64,000 nt of DNA from Caprella mutica (lineage: Eukaryota > Arthropoda > Malacostraca > Amphipoda > Caprellidae), in contig CANNZV010001173.1 of assembly GCA_947561585.1 (NCBI GenBank), positions 111,843-175,842 of the forward strand. The letters are read 5' to 3'. Both the position numbers and the translations under genes were made by a program. Of the stretch, positions 21,343 to 30,306 are shown one piece after another (position 1 is the first letter of the stretch; each line of letters starts with the position of its first letter). Below the pieces are notes generated by a model. It was given only the letters and a program-made list of their open reading frames with translations. It did not search any database and had not been told where the DNA came from.

Positions 21343-22248
21343 CGCGAGGGGGGCAAAATCGGGTGCGTAATTTAATTAGGTTACAATTTTGTTATCAGAT
21401 AAGAAATTAGGTTGGATATTTGAAATAAATATTATTTTTGGTAGTATGGTACATCTAGCCCATACCCCCCGGGCGAGGGGGGCACGCGAGGGGGGGCAAA
21501 GGCGGGTGCGTAATTTATTTAGGCTACAATTTTGTTATCAGATAAGAAATTAGGTTGGATATTTGAAATAAATATTATTTTATTGAAATTATGTTAGGAG
21601 GGGGCACAGCCCCCTCCTCCACAAAGACACGCGGGGGGCACCGGGCGGTTGCGTAATTTAATTGGGTAACAGTTTTTTTATTAGATAAGAAATTAGAATG
21701 GGTATTTAAAATAAATATTATTTTTATTGAAATAAGTTGAAAGTATGTTAGGAGGGGGGCACAGCCCCCCTTCTTCCCAAACAGTGTAACTAGGTTGCTG
21801 ATTGTAACAGATAATCATTTGGGTCAGGTAAGTGCCTTTTCCAGTAGGGGCTCATTGAAATAACTCGAAGCTGTTTTTTTAAGTAGGTTCTCTTTTTTTT
21901 ATCATATAGATTTCATTTGAGATAGTGTCTACTAGGTTAATATTTATATCTGAATAAAAAATGTTTCTTTATAGAAGGAATAATATCTTATGAACTACAA
22001 TTGTAAATCCATGAGGAATGAGAGAAAGATGGGGTTTAATACTCAAGATATATTTAAAATAATAATAATGATACATTTCTGAATACAATAATGATGAATA
22101 TATATTAAATTAAAATAACTATTTTCATATTTAATAAACTATACATTAACTGTTTTACATTCAAGTTATTAATTTTTATTTTCAAAGAAAAATAATATAC
22201 ATTTAAAATACATTAACAAATGTGACATGATTTTAATAGCACACAAAA

Positions 22249-23422
22249 TTATTTTTTTTTGGGTTTCTTGCTAAGCCATTCAATTAACTCTTCTATTTCG
22301 CATTCAAGAGCTCTTTTAACCCCTTGAGCACGCAGCACACTTTCCATCAAGGAGGACTTGCTTCTCTCTAATGCGATATCAACATCATCTTCTTCTTTTG
22401 ACACTACTCTAGTCTCGATAGTGTTCCTACCAATCTCCACCTCCTCATTTTCACTTTCCAAATCTAAAATTGGAATTGATTTTTTTCGTCTTGAGGGTTC
22501 ACAAACACCTTTTTTACGTTTTATTGCAGGGGGGGCATCACATTTTTTAATTCTCTTGTTAAGAGGGGTATTTCGATTCTTGTCATTTAATCTTTTAGGT
22601 TTTGCATTTAGGTTGGATATAGGGGTATCTATAATATCAGTTGTCGTTGTAATACTTTGTGATCTACCATCTTGTGTTGCATGATGGTCACGAGGAAGTC
22701 TAATAATTGATACAGATGTACCTGGTGAAGAGGGGTGTAATGGCATAACACTATTAATGACAGGTATAGGAGTGCTAACACGGTTTGAAGTTTTTATGCT
22801 AACGCCCCGTTCATAGACTCCGCTGGATGTAGAGGGTAACTCGGTGATGTTTCTAGTCATTGTTGACAAGGGTGGTGAACTTAACATGCTTTGAGAATCT
22901 GAAAAGAAACACATACCAAATTGAACACATAACAACAACAAACAACTTTTAAATAAAATCTATTACATCTTTTTCAATTTGAAGTAACTTAAATATTCAA
23001 TTATCAAGTCATTGAAAATCAAATCAATGTTCCGTACATACTTGGATTTCTTTGGGTTAAAATTCCATAATCAGTTGGCACTGATCCTCTCTCCAATTCT
23101 TCTCTTAATGTAAACGGATGTAAGAGAGAAGCTCTATGCGCTTCATCAGGAGTCATACACATGAAGTGTTTTTGCGATTCTGAAATATATAGATATTAAT
23201 ACAAAATCTTTACATATATTATTGAATGATAAATTAAGAATAAAAAATATATGAAAAAAATATAATTGATTTAATATGAAATTATTTAATTCAACTACAT
23301 AATCACAACTTACCAGAATGCACCCAGCTATTAGTATCTTTAAGATCATCAGCAGTAAATTCAGGCATTCCATCCACATATTCCGAAAGATCCGTAAAGT
23401 TTTCCTTTTCTTGTCCGGACAT
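22249..23422 (-). CDS. Polinton three-exon gene for a basic nuclear-type protein (unknown function)
   Basis: I model three coding exons on the minus strand: 23314-23422 (ATG first), 23042-23179 and 22249-22898 (stop). Boundaries are CTG|GTAAGT, TTTCAG|AAT, CAA|GTATGT and TTTTCAG|ATT; both introns (134 and 143 bp) are phase 1 and the total is 897 nt, 298 residues. The N-terminus is acidic and polar; the C-terminal half has clusters of Lys/Arg resembling nuclear localisation signals (RIKK, AIKRKKG, RRKK) and ends KKPKKK. I recognise no domain. The stop lies 7 bp from the inner end of the TIR. It could be a DNA-binding or nuclear-targeting accessory protein; that is inference. Confidence 0.7.
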
Positions 23423-23766
23423 GATTGATGTTTTCTTTCTTGGGTAAGCACTGGGGTGGTGAGGATTACGAGATACAACACAATACTGTTAATAGGACAT
23501 AGACACGTAGCTATATTTATACCACAGCTCTGTTGTCGTAAGGGGTGGTACAGTATGCCTACTTAGTATTAACTCTTTAGAGAATGAGCAATCTGATAAA
23601 GAAATATATGTAGGTCACCAAGTTTTTCGATTTCTACCTCTGGCAGATATTCAAAATAATTTGATAATATAACTGTACGAAACTATCTATAGAAAAAGAT
23701 CTACATGAAAAGATAAATCACCGAGTTAAATTTTGTGATATTTTGCATTTGAGATCTTTATTCATC
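23423..23766. other. Intergenic, promoter-bearing
   Basis: No gene. It holds the upstream region of the minus-strand three-exon gene (TATA-like box at 23514) and the 3' flank of the next minus-strand gene. Confidence 0.5.
23514..23521 (-). promoter_or_regulatory. TATA-like box for the three-exon gene
   Basis: TATAAATA on the minus strand, about 92 bp upstream of the modelled ATG at 23422. Confidence 0.4.
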
Positions 23767-24303
23767 TTAAAATATTTCCCATTTATTTTTAGAAGATGTA
23801 ATTGAAACACCACCACCACCTTTCGTTAATTTTTTATTGAGAATATACTTCTCTTCTATAGGAACAATGTTAAGTAATTCTTCAACTCCATTATGTATTT
23901 TTGCACGAGACACCATTAAGGAATGCAAAAGGTTCTCGATGCGCAACGACTTTATGAATTTTTCGTGTTTCACAAACCCGTATTTTGATATTGTGATATG
24001 ATCCAACAGATACATTAAAAGTGATTTTGCTTCATCCCTATATTTTTCAGGTAAAGTATTAGTTATCGATGTTATATCCATATCTGTCATAGCTTCATCA
24101 ATTTGTACAGGTTCCTGTGATTTTTCCTCAAAATTATTTTTTTGTGACAATAATTTTATCTTGACTTCATCTGGTAAGTGACTGTCTTTAATTATATGTT
24201 TTTGGTTAGCTAATTCTTCGTTTTCTTCTTCAGCTATTTTTGATTCACATGATTTCTTCAAGTTTTCATAATCTTCAACCTTAACTAGATAAAAGAATTT
24301 CAT
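23767..24303 (-). CDS. Polinton conserved-position protein, 178 aa, unknown function
   Basis: The N-terminus (MKFFYLVKVEDYENLKKS) is followed by an acidic stretch predicted to be helical (residues 20-50), a compact helical middle (LPEKYRDEAKSLLMYLLDHI), and a C-terminal region with GGGGV. It overlaps the start of the neighbouring 110-residue ORF by 23 nt. Its position next to the integrase and among virion genes suggests a Polinton structural or morphogenesis accessory protein, but I recognise no fold. No membrane segment is evident. Confidence 0.7.
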   Translation of the reverse strand: MKFFYLVKVEDYENLKKSCESKIAEEENEELANQKHIIKDSHLPDEVKIKLLSQKNNFEEKSQEPVQIDEAMTDMDITSITNTLPEKYRDEAKSLLMYLLDHITISKYGFVKHEKFIKSLRIENLLHSLMVSRAKIHNGVEELLNIVPIEEKYILNKKLTKGGGGVSITSSKNKWEIF

Positions 24304-24613
24304 TTTGTATAATTGGTAATAGTATATTCAATATGTGTAATCCTTTCAAACCTAACCAAAGTTTCCTTTTAACGTCGAATTTAACCGTTCTAGATGCTAA
24401 TTTAAATAATATTTTCTTCACTCTAACCAGAATTAATTTAGCTCTCTTTGATAATTTTAAATTTCCTTTAACGATATTCAAACATATTTCACTCAGAAGT
24501 TTTAACTCTTTTATTTTAATTAATTTTAAATAATTGAAACGTTCTTTATTGTTCTTTCTCATCAACTTATCAACTAATACACTAACTCTTTCTATACCAA
24601 TTGATTCACCCAT
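24281..24613 (-). CDS. Polinton small Lys-rich protein with hydrophobic C-terminus
   Basis: 110 residues. The pattern is a helical N-terminus, then CLNIVKGNLKLSKRAKLI, a basic helix region, and a hydrophobic tail (HILNILLPIIQNEIL). This layout of a small basic protein with a terminal amphipathic or hydrophobic helix recurs in Maverick elements; I recall the pattern but cannot name a function. A lytic, membrane-active or internal virion role, like adenovirus pVI, is a guess. It overlaps the integrase ORF end by 22 nt and the 178-residue ORF by 23 nt. Confidence 0.6.
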   Translation of the reverse strand: MGESIGIERVSVLVDKLMRKNNKERFNYLKLIKIKELKLLSEICLNIVKGNLKLSKRAKLILVRVKKILFKLASRTVKFDVKRKLWLGLKGLHILNILLPIIQNEILLSS

Positions 24614-25653
24614 TCAATATTTGAATCTGGATAATCCAAATACTTAACGAGAAATACCCTCTTTTTCCCCTTTTTTCTTGATTTCAGAATTTTTACTCTA
24701 TATTTTCCAGAATTTTCCACAGCTATCAACTCCTGATTATAGAAACTTCCTTTTATTTCCTTGTTTTCCAAATCAACTAGGGAATATGTAAAAGGATGTG
24801 TTTTATTTATTTTAGCAACTTTAAAAATTTCCCTTGAATTTTTTATATGGGACTCTTTATCAAATTTTTTTTTCTCTAAAGAAACGCGTACATGTTCACC
24901 AACTCTGAACAATGATGTTAATGGATTAGATTTTAGAATGCGTTCTTTTTTATACATTTGTTTGAATGAATCAACAATTTTTTCCCAGTTAGTAATTAAA
25001 TGAATATCTACAGGTGTCTTATAATGTAAACCTCTATGTTTTGTGAGATTGTATGTTCGAACGATAATTGGTAATATATCAATATACCTTTCAGTGTTAA
25101 ACTCTGTTATATATCGACTAATCTTCATTTTTAACGTCCTTATTACACGCTCACTATGTGATGCCTTGATCTCTCGATTGAAAATATGATATCCGCATAC
25201 CTTTATTTTATTTAATAATTCAATTACTAACTTAGATTTGAATTCTACCCCTTCATCTGTAAGCATGTTTGAATATTTATAAATCGAATTTGAAAAAAAA
25301 TGTTCGATTTTCGGTAAGACATCACCACTTTTCAATGATTTAACCATATACACAGTTAAATAACGACTGAAAATATCAATGAAAACTATCAAATATTTAA
25401 ATCCATCATTGTCTTTTTGATAGTGTGTCATGTAAGCTGCGTCGACAGCAACAGTAATTCCTGGTCCTTTAACCACGAACATTCTTCTTTTGAACTTTTT
25501 TTTGGATACTTTATGTAGTGTGTAAGAGTCTTTAGAGCTTAAATATTTAGCAGGGTTAACTACACCAGCCTGTTTCAATTTAGAAATTGACGCTAAGCCT
25601 GCAGAATTTGATAAATCTCTATAAATACTGTCAGGGCTTATATTTGAATACAT
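24592..25653 (-). CDS. Polinton retroviral-type integrase with chromodomain
   Basis: 353 residues. The rve catalytic core is clear: TVAVDAAYM (Asp71), LTDEGVEF (Asp133) and ASHSERVIRTLK (Glu169), giving the D,D35E spacing. Between them FSRYLTVYMVKS is typical of the core. A C-terminal chromodomain-like stretch (about 317-353; YRVKILKSRKKGKKR then FLVKYLDYP and IEWVNQL) would target modified histones. The N-terminus has no obvious HHCC finger. It would join the transposon ends to host DNA, making the 6-bp duplications seen here. The start overlaps the ATPase stop by 16 nt. Confidence 0.93.
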   Translation of the reverse strand: MYSNISPDSIYRDLSNSAGLASISKLKQAGVVNPAKYLSSKDSYTLHKVSKKKFKRRMFVVKGPGITVAVDAAYMTHYQKDNDGFKYLIVFIDIFSRYLTVYMVKSLKSGDVLPKIEHFFSNSIYKYSNMLTDEGVEFKSKLVIELLNKIKVCGYHIFNREIKASHSERVIRTLKMKISRYITEFNTERYIDILPIIVRTYNLTKHRGLHYKTPVDIHLITNWEKIVDSFKQMYKKERILKSNPLTSLFRVGEHVRVSLEKKKFDKESHIKNSREIFKVAKINKTHPFTYSLVDLENKEIKGSFYNQELIAVENSGKYRVKILKSRKKGKKRVFLVKYLDYPDSNIEWVNQLV

Positions 25654-26270
25654 TGTTCTAGATTTTCACCAAAAAGATCAGTTCGAATTAGTAATTTAGA
25701 ATCACAATCCTTGGTGAAATCTATTAATAAATAGCGATATTTATCCTTCAAAACAATTAATTTATATAGCTTTAAAAACGCTTCTCTTTTTTCTTGTGCT
25801 AAAAAGGAAGCTGAAAAATATGTTATTTGTCTAATATCTCTCATTCGCAAAAGAATTATGTGTGTACAATTCAGCGAGATTATTCTAAATTCTTTACTAG
25901 GGAGAAAAATGTTTTGTGTTAAAAGTATAGCTGATACATTTTGATGTCTACCCCTAATATAAACCTGCGCTGCAAGCTTTAATTTCTTTGAATCGTATAT
26001 TATGTCATCATAAATAACAAGAATTGGTGATTTTCCATCATGATCTAAAAAAACATTGAAATCATCATCTCGAACAATATCCACGAGCTCCAAATCTGAG
26101 CCAATGATAATTATCTTTTTAAATTTATGTTTGTAACGCTGAATTAGTTTTGAAGTAAAGTAGCTTTTACCACTTCCTGAGAATCCTGCAATAAGAATTC
26201 TTGCACAGGTATTAAATAAATCAACGTCACTGCCCAGTATCTTCTCCATTACTGGAGTATTCATATTCAT
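25638..26270 (-). CDS. Polinton genome-packaging ATPase (FtsK/A32-like)
   Basis: 210 residues from the ATG at 26270 (MNMNTPVMEK). The reading is open upstream to 26462, but that part overlaps the next gene and looks non-coding. The Walker A motif GFSGSGKS is at residues 29-36, Walker B ILVIYDDI at 83-90, and LLTQNIF at about 116-122 fits the sensor/motif III position (TQN/TQS) of the A32-like family. This enzyme would pump the linear element DNA into the capsid. Its presence beside capsid and protease genes argues that the element is virion-competent or recently was. Confidence 0.9.
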   Translation of the reverse strand: MNMNTPVMEKILGSDVDLFNTCARILIAGFSGSGKSYFTSKLIQRYKHKFKKIIIIGSDLELVDIVRDDDFNVFLDHDGKSPILVIYDDIIYDSKKLKLAAQVYIRGRHQNVSAILLTQNIFLPSKEFRIISLNCTHIILLRMRDIRQITYFSASFLAQEKREAFLKLYKLIVLKDKYRYLLIDFTKDCDSKLLIRTDLFGENLEQCIQI

Positions 26271-26361
26271 CTCAACTATTTTATAGGGTAATGATACAAT
26301 AATAAAATAGATTCCAAAATATTTATTTATTATAAACTTAATATTATACATGTATATATTA

Positions 26362-27069
26362 TCAATTAGCCTCTTCATTCTTCTTGTTTTCTCCTGATTC
26401 TTTATTACTCGCAGGAAAATGTTCTGCAGCAACAGCAGTTGTAATGACAGGCATATCTTCAATTTTAACCACTCTTGTGTCTATTAGGACTAACTTCTTG
26501 TGTATGCCACCTTGTACTGTATAGATGTCTTGATAAACCTTCTCGAATTTAAGTCTGTTATTCCTTTCGTTTCTTGCCATTTTCTCCTGAAGTCTATTAA
26601 ATTTATGATTAAACTCTGCTTCAATGTCTTGAATATCACGTTGAACAATTGCAAAGCTTGCACTTTTTTCAATCATCTTTTTCATGTGAGCAACATCAAC
26701 GCTAAGTCTTTCATCAATTTCACGTAAGTTTGCATGAAAATTATCAAGCTTGGATATTGCTAACTCATCTCGAATCTGATCAACACCGTTTCTTATGGTT
26801 GCAGGTATCTCATCTCGAACCTGATCAACACCGTTTCTTATGGTTACAGATATCTCATCCCTAACCTGATCAACACCATTCTTTATTTGAAAAAAAGCAT
26901 TATTTAACCTTTCTTCCATTTTATCATCTTTCTGAAGTAATTTATATTCTTCACTCTTTTCAATTGTATCAGCAAGCTTCTTAAGTAACCTAATCCCCCG
27001 TAATAGAAAAGATCCCATATCTTCTCCAAAACATTCATCATCTTCAACTTCATTTGTATTAGTTTTCAT
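26362..27069 (-). CDS. Polinton coiled-coil protein with 15-residue repeats
   Basis: 235 residues from ATG 27069 (MKTNTNEVEDD); the upstream in-frame ATG at 27171 would overlap the protease gene and gives an unlikely N-terminus. After an acidic head and two predicted helices, three near-identical 15-residue repeats (NGVDQVRDEISVTIR and variants) run from about residue 64 to 107. Long heptad-like helices follow (ANLREIDERL, IQDIEAEFNHKF). An oligomeric coiled coil is likely; it might be a fibre, spike or scaffold, but the fibre idea rests only on coiled coil plus location among virion genes. The C-terminus is Lys/Glu/Asn rich. Confidence 0.75.
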   Translation of the reverse strand: MKTNTNEVEDDECFGEDMGSFLLRGIRLLKKLADTIEKSEEYKLLQKDDKMEERLNNAFFQIKNGVDQVRDEISVTIRNGVDQVRDEIPATIRNGVDQIRDELAISKLDNFHANLREIDERLSVDVAHMKKMIEKSASFAIVQRDIQDIEAEFNHKFNRLQEKMARNERNNRLKFEKVYQDIYTVQGGIHKKLVLIDTRVVKIEDMPVITTAVAAEHFPASNKESGENKKNEEAN

Positions 27070-27124
27070 TGTGTACTTCTTCCAGTGTCGATTGAGATAC
27101 TGAAAGAATATAATTGAAGCAGAT

Positions 27125-27649
27125 CTATTTATTGCATGTGTGTGAACATGTACAAACATGAAGACATCCACGATTATACATCATCGAGGGGCAAAAATTT
27201 AATTCACATCTCTGGATACCAATCTTGGAAAGAATTCTTTCAACGATTCTATCATTCTTTTTATAGTTATATGAAAAATGAGATAATATTCTTTTCATAC
27301 TATATTTTTTTGTTAGGTAGAAGGCGAAATAAATGCAATATACACCACATAATAATGAATCATTCGATTGAAGCTGATGATTCACAACACTTTTTGCGTT
27401 ATACGCATTGTAATATTTCAAAATGTTTCCTCCGTATATATTAGGGTGTTTTGAAAAACTGTCTAAAAAATTAACTTTATTGTCATCAGTGATATGAAAC
27501 ATTAACCAATGCCCCATAAAACCAGAGTCTGAAACACTGTTAACAATGTAGAACCCTCTTTTTCTCAACCGAAAATTGTTATTTGTGAAAACACCCTGAA
27601 AATCACCTCCAATTTCCAAAAATATTTTTTCCAATTGTTTACCATTCAT
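27125..27649 (-). CDS. Polinton adenain-like cysteine protease
   Basis: 174 residues with the adenovirus-protease (C5) triad layout: His in MGHWLM (His47), Asp in FLDSF (Asp63), a Gln just before the nucleophile (Gln94, QSND) and Cys in LLCGVYC (Cys101). It would cut capsid precursors during maturation. Its ATG overlaps the TGA of the major capsid gene (4-nt ATGA overlap at 27646-27649). The Cys-rich C-terminus (CLHVCTCSHTC) is unusual and may be a metal-binding or disulphide tail. Confidence 0.92.
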   Translation of the reverse strand: MNGKQLEKIFLEIGGDFQGVFTNNNFRLRKRGFYIVNSVSDSGFMGHWLMFHITDDNKVNFLDSFSKHPNIYGGNILKYYNAYNAKSVVNHQLQSNDSLLCGVYCIYFAFYLTKKYSMKRILSHFSYNYKKNDRIVERILSKIGIQRCELNFCPSMMYNRGCLHVCTCSHTCNK

Positions 27650-28968
27650 ATCAGATTATTTGTTGTAACTGTTCTGCGGTAATCAATCTGAATAACACCA
27701 TTTATTATACCAACAACAAATATAACCATGTTCTCTGTAAGGTTCACAGATGTTTGTGCACTCAATCGCAAATTTCCCCTCTTTTCAAGGTTGAGGACAT
27801 CATTTGTATCACATGCTCGTAGATCGAAAGCGAATAGAGTTCTGCCCTTTTTGTAATTCGAGTATGTCAACAAATGATCTTTCCCCATTAAATTTTCAAG
27901 GGTATGATTGAAGAACCTAGCTGCTTGTGAAGGTAATGAGCCTGTGATTGAACTGTTAATGTTTCCGTTGATCTCCAATGTCAAAGAGTTTATATTGCAA
28001 TGTTCTAGATATCCAGAATTTTTCTTGTAATTCCCGTTCAATGCATCTTGAGAAGTCAGAAAAACAATGACTTGTTGAGGTATGATACCATTAAATATAT
28101 TATCTAATACTATACTACCACTACCTTGAGGAATAATACTATTCTTAATGATAGGGCGATTATAAATATATTCAATATAACTATTCTCTACTGTTAGATT
28201 TTGGGATAAACTTAATAGAGCGCTAGGATGAGGGATCAACTTTTTCATCCATAGTTTTGCTGTGGTAATTTTATATTTAAAACTTTGATCAGTATCAGTA
28301 CCAAGAACAACAGCATGAGAACCTAAATCAAATCTAATCCGCATAGTAACTCCATTTAATAAATAAAATCCTGAATCAGCCATTTCAATATTGAGGGGGA
28401 CGATAGTATGAATTCCTGAAACACAATCATTTTGCATGCTTTGTTCATCACTTTTAACAGAAGTAGCAGTGAAATGTTCTGGATTGTAAGTATGAGGAAT
28501 ATCATTCTCGATTGCTTTATAATACATATTTCTTCCATGCCCACTCATTTCATCTTTTCCTAAACTCAAATAGTGTTTTATTACTGTCCATATACCAAAG
28601 AAAGCATTTGATTCACATTGAACGCTGTTCAGGAAAATAGAACTTTTTGCTAATAACCGATGTGCGAAACCATCGACTAAACAGACATTAGTTTGAGCAT
28701 CAACAGCACTGCCATCTTGTTTTGTTATTGAAATTTTTAACTCCAGTGCTAAAGTATCCAAGTCAATAAATTCCTGATCACTCCCATTAATAATAAATTC
28801 AATATAATTATCTGTTATTGATTCACTATTTACATTCACATTAGAGGGAAGAACATCCCTCTCATATCTGCTAGAAATACCAGCCTCCAATTTATAAGTT
28901 CTCTTGTCTGTAGGGAATGCATTTGATATTGCATTATGGTAGCGTTTTGTAGGAACTGTTGCAGACAT
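27646..28968 (-). CDS. Polinton major capsid protein (double jelly-roll)
   Basis: 440 residues. Position directly upstream of the protease, length, beta-rich composition and patterns such as DNYIEFIINGSDQEFIDL, SSIFLNSVQ, FAHRLL and GFYLLNGVTMRIRF match Polinton/adintovirus major capsid proteins. Such proteins form trimeric pseudo-hexamer capsomers of an icosahedral shell. There is no catalytic motif. A TATA-like box lies about 55 bp upstream. The assignment comes from gene order and sequence character, not from an alignment. Confidence 0.82.
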   Translation of the reverse strand: MSATVPTKRYHNAISNAFPTDKRTYKLEAGISSRYERDVLPSNVNVNSESITDNYIEFIINGSDQEFIDLDTLALELKISITKQDGSAVDAQTNVCLVDGFAHRLLAKSSIFLNSVQCESNAFFGIWTVIKHYLSLGKDEMSGHGRNMYYKAIENDIPHTYNPEHFTATSVKSDEQSMQNDCVSGIHTIVPLNIEMADSGFYLLNGVTMRIRFDLGSHAVVLGTDTDQSFKYKITTAKLWMKKLIPHPSALLSLSQNLTVENSYIEYIYNRPIIKNSIIPQGSGSIVLDNIFNGIIPQQVIVFLTSQDALNGNYKKNSGYLEHCNINSLTLEINGNINSSITGSLPSQAARFFNHTLENLMGKDHLLTYSNYKKGRTLFAFDLRACDTNDVLNLEKRGNLRLSAQTSVNLTENMVIFVVGIINGVIQIDYRRTVTTNNLI

Positions 28969-29023
28969 GTCTTAATCAGGGTCTGTCTGTAGAGACACTA
29001 TACTTGAATCAAAAGATATAGCT

Positions 29024-29031
29024 ATTATATA
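29024..29031 (-). promoter_or_regulatory. TATA-like box for the major capsid gene
   Basis: ATATAATA on the minus strand within ATATATAATAGC, about 56-63 bp upstream of the capsid ATG at 28968. Plausible core promoter; no other element identified. Confidence 0.4.
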
Positions 29032-29032
29032 T

Positions 29033-29446
29033 TCACAACATGAACTTTTTTGTGTTGAAAATGTCTTTCTTTGTTACACATTTTTTTCGAATATTCTTCT
29101 TCACATTTTTCTTTGCAACAGTTTTTTTCTTTTTTGCACCACCTCTCGCTTTTTTTGCAACACGTCTCCCTATATTAACTCCAGATTCTATACCTCGCTC
29201 TTTAAACACACGTTTAACACTTCTTCCTTGACTTATATCATCTGCTACATTTTTTGCAAAATTTCCTACTTCCGGAAGAATTATACTCTTAATAAATGGG
29301 AGTGCATACCTTGCAAATCTACCAACAAAAGATAATAATGAACCACCACGGTTGTGATAAACTCCAATATCAGCTAAATTCCCTCCTCTTTTAGAAAAAA
29401 GGGTATCAAAATCCTGCAGTGATGGATGTACATATATCACCCTCAT
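29033..29446 (-). CDS. Polinton basic core-like (adenovirus pX/pVII-like) protein
   Basis: 137 residues from ATG 29446 (MRVIYVHPSLQDFD); an upstream ATG at 29503 would add 19 residues and touch the minor capsid stop. Early GG pairs (KRGGNL, NRGGSL), then an amphipathic region (LLSFVGRFARYALPFIKSI), then IGRRVAKKARGGAKKKK and further Lys runs. GG-containing contexts are typical adenain-type cleavage sites, so the product may be cut by the neighbouring protease. The highly basic tail suggests DNA condensation in the virion. Similar proteins are common in Mavericks. Confidence 0.7.
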   Translation of the reverse strand: MRVIYVHPSLQDFDTLFSKRGGNLADIGVYHNRGGSLLSFVGRFARYALPFIKSIILPEVGNFAKNVADDISQGRSVKRVFKERGIESGVNIGRRVAKKARGGAKKKKTVAKKNVKKNIRKKCVTKKDIFNTKKFML

Positions 29447-29502
29447 GATAGTGGTGTGATAAATGAAGAAATTATTAGCTTCCAGCAGTTTATATAATAT
29501 CA

Positions 29503-30306
29503 TTATTTGAGTTTAAAATGCAAAACGCATAATACCCCTACATCATCATCAAACTGAATATCATATCCATTTTGATCTGTAATTCTTATTGAAATGTCTT
29601 CTATTAATTGCAATCTAACTTGTTTATAGTGCAGCATCGGCACAATCTTCCCCCTCGTAATATCAGTTGGAATTATATCAAGAATATTTATGGTTTTCCC
29701 TCCTAGGTGAGATGGATGAACAATATCTGTATATATAAAAAAACATTCGACTTTTCTAGGTATCTTTACTGGATTTATAATAAGAGGAAATGATGATTCT
29801 GAACTACCCACACCCAAAAAATTAGCCATTTGGGGTGATATATCCCAAAAAATTTGAGATTTTTCTCCAATAATAGTATGAGATAGTTTTCCTATCGTTA
29901 TATAACAATCGCTTGTTTTGTATCTGAAAACTGGTTTTTGTGTTCTCTTGCAAATCTTTTTAGCAATTAGGAATGAAACAAAATCGTTATTTAGTTGCTG
30001 TATCGCTTTAAATACAGATTCACCTGAAATATTTACACTACATAAATATTTGAATGTTAAGACTTTAGAAACTAATCCATCATCATTGAAAGTTTTAATA
30101 TGAATATTTATAAAGAAATCAGGATCAAATTTTTTTATACAATGATAGTTCGGAGCAAACGATATATTAGATAACGCAACAACATATTCATCAGACAAAA
30201 ATAAATTTGGAGTTATTTTATTTGTGAACTTTGATGCAATATTATTTCTGTAGATGATTTTATTTTCTTTACTGGAGAGATATACGAGAAAGTCATCTTT
30301 TGACAT
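29503..30306 (-). CDS. Polinton minor capsid (penton-type, single jelly-roll) protein
   Basis: 267 residues from ATG 30306 (MSKDDFLVYLSS); an in-frame ATG at 30360 is less likely. Beta-rich sequence with LSDEYVVALSNISF, FWDISPQMANFLG and a C-terminal IRITDQNGYDIQFD fits the minor capsid protein that fills five-fold vertices in Polinton-like viruses. It sits between the basic core-like gene and PolB, a usual neighbourhood. Family assignment is by gene order and strand-rich pattern, so moderate. Confidence 0.7.
   Translation of the reverse strand: MSKDDFLVYLSSKENKIIYRNNIASKFTNKITPNLFLSDEYVVALSNISFAPNYHCIKKFDPDFFINIHIKTFNDDGLVSKVLTFKYLCSVNISGESVFKAIQQLNNDFVSFLIAKKICKRTQKPVFRYKTSDCYITIGKLSHTIIGEKSQIFWDISPQMANFLGVGSSESSFPLIINPVKIPRKVECFFIYTDIVHPSHLGGKTINILDIIPTDITRGKIVPMLHYKQVRLQLIEDISIRITDQNGYDIQFDDDVGVLCVLHFKLK

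Larger units (their letters stand above)
10914..22241. repeat. Polinton left terminal inverted repeat (interrupted by gypsy)
   Basis: Inverted match to 36239-37328. Without the gypsy insertion it is 1,372 bp against 1,090 bp on the right; the difference is exactly 282 bp, two 141-bp units. Outside those units I saw at most isolated substitutions, for example near 21515 (TTTATTTAGG versus TTTAATTAGG). It includes GC-rich palindromic patches such as GGGGGCACAGCCCCC near 21600 and 21757. Confidence 0.92.

Noticed and set aside
26271..26462. N-terminal extension of the packaging ATPase
   Set aside because: Overlaps the coiled-coil gene and gives a low-complexity hydrophobic leader; the ATG at 26270 matches the family start better.
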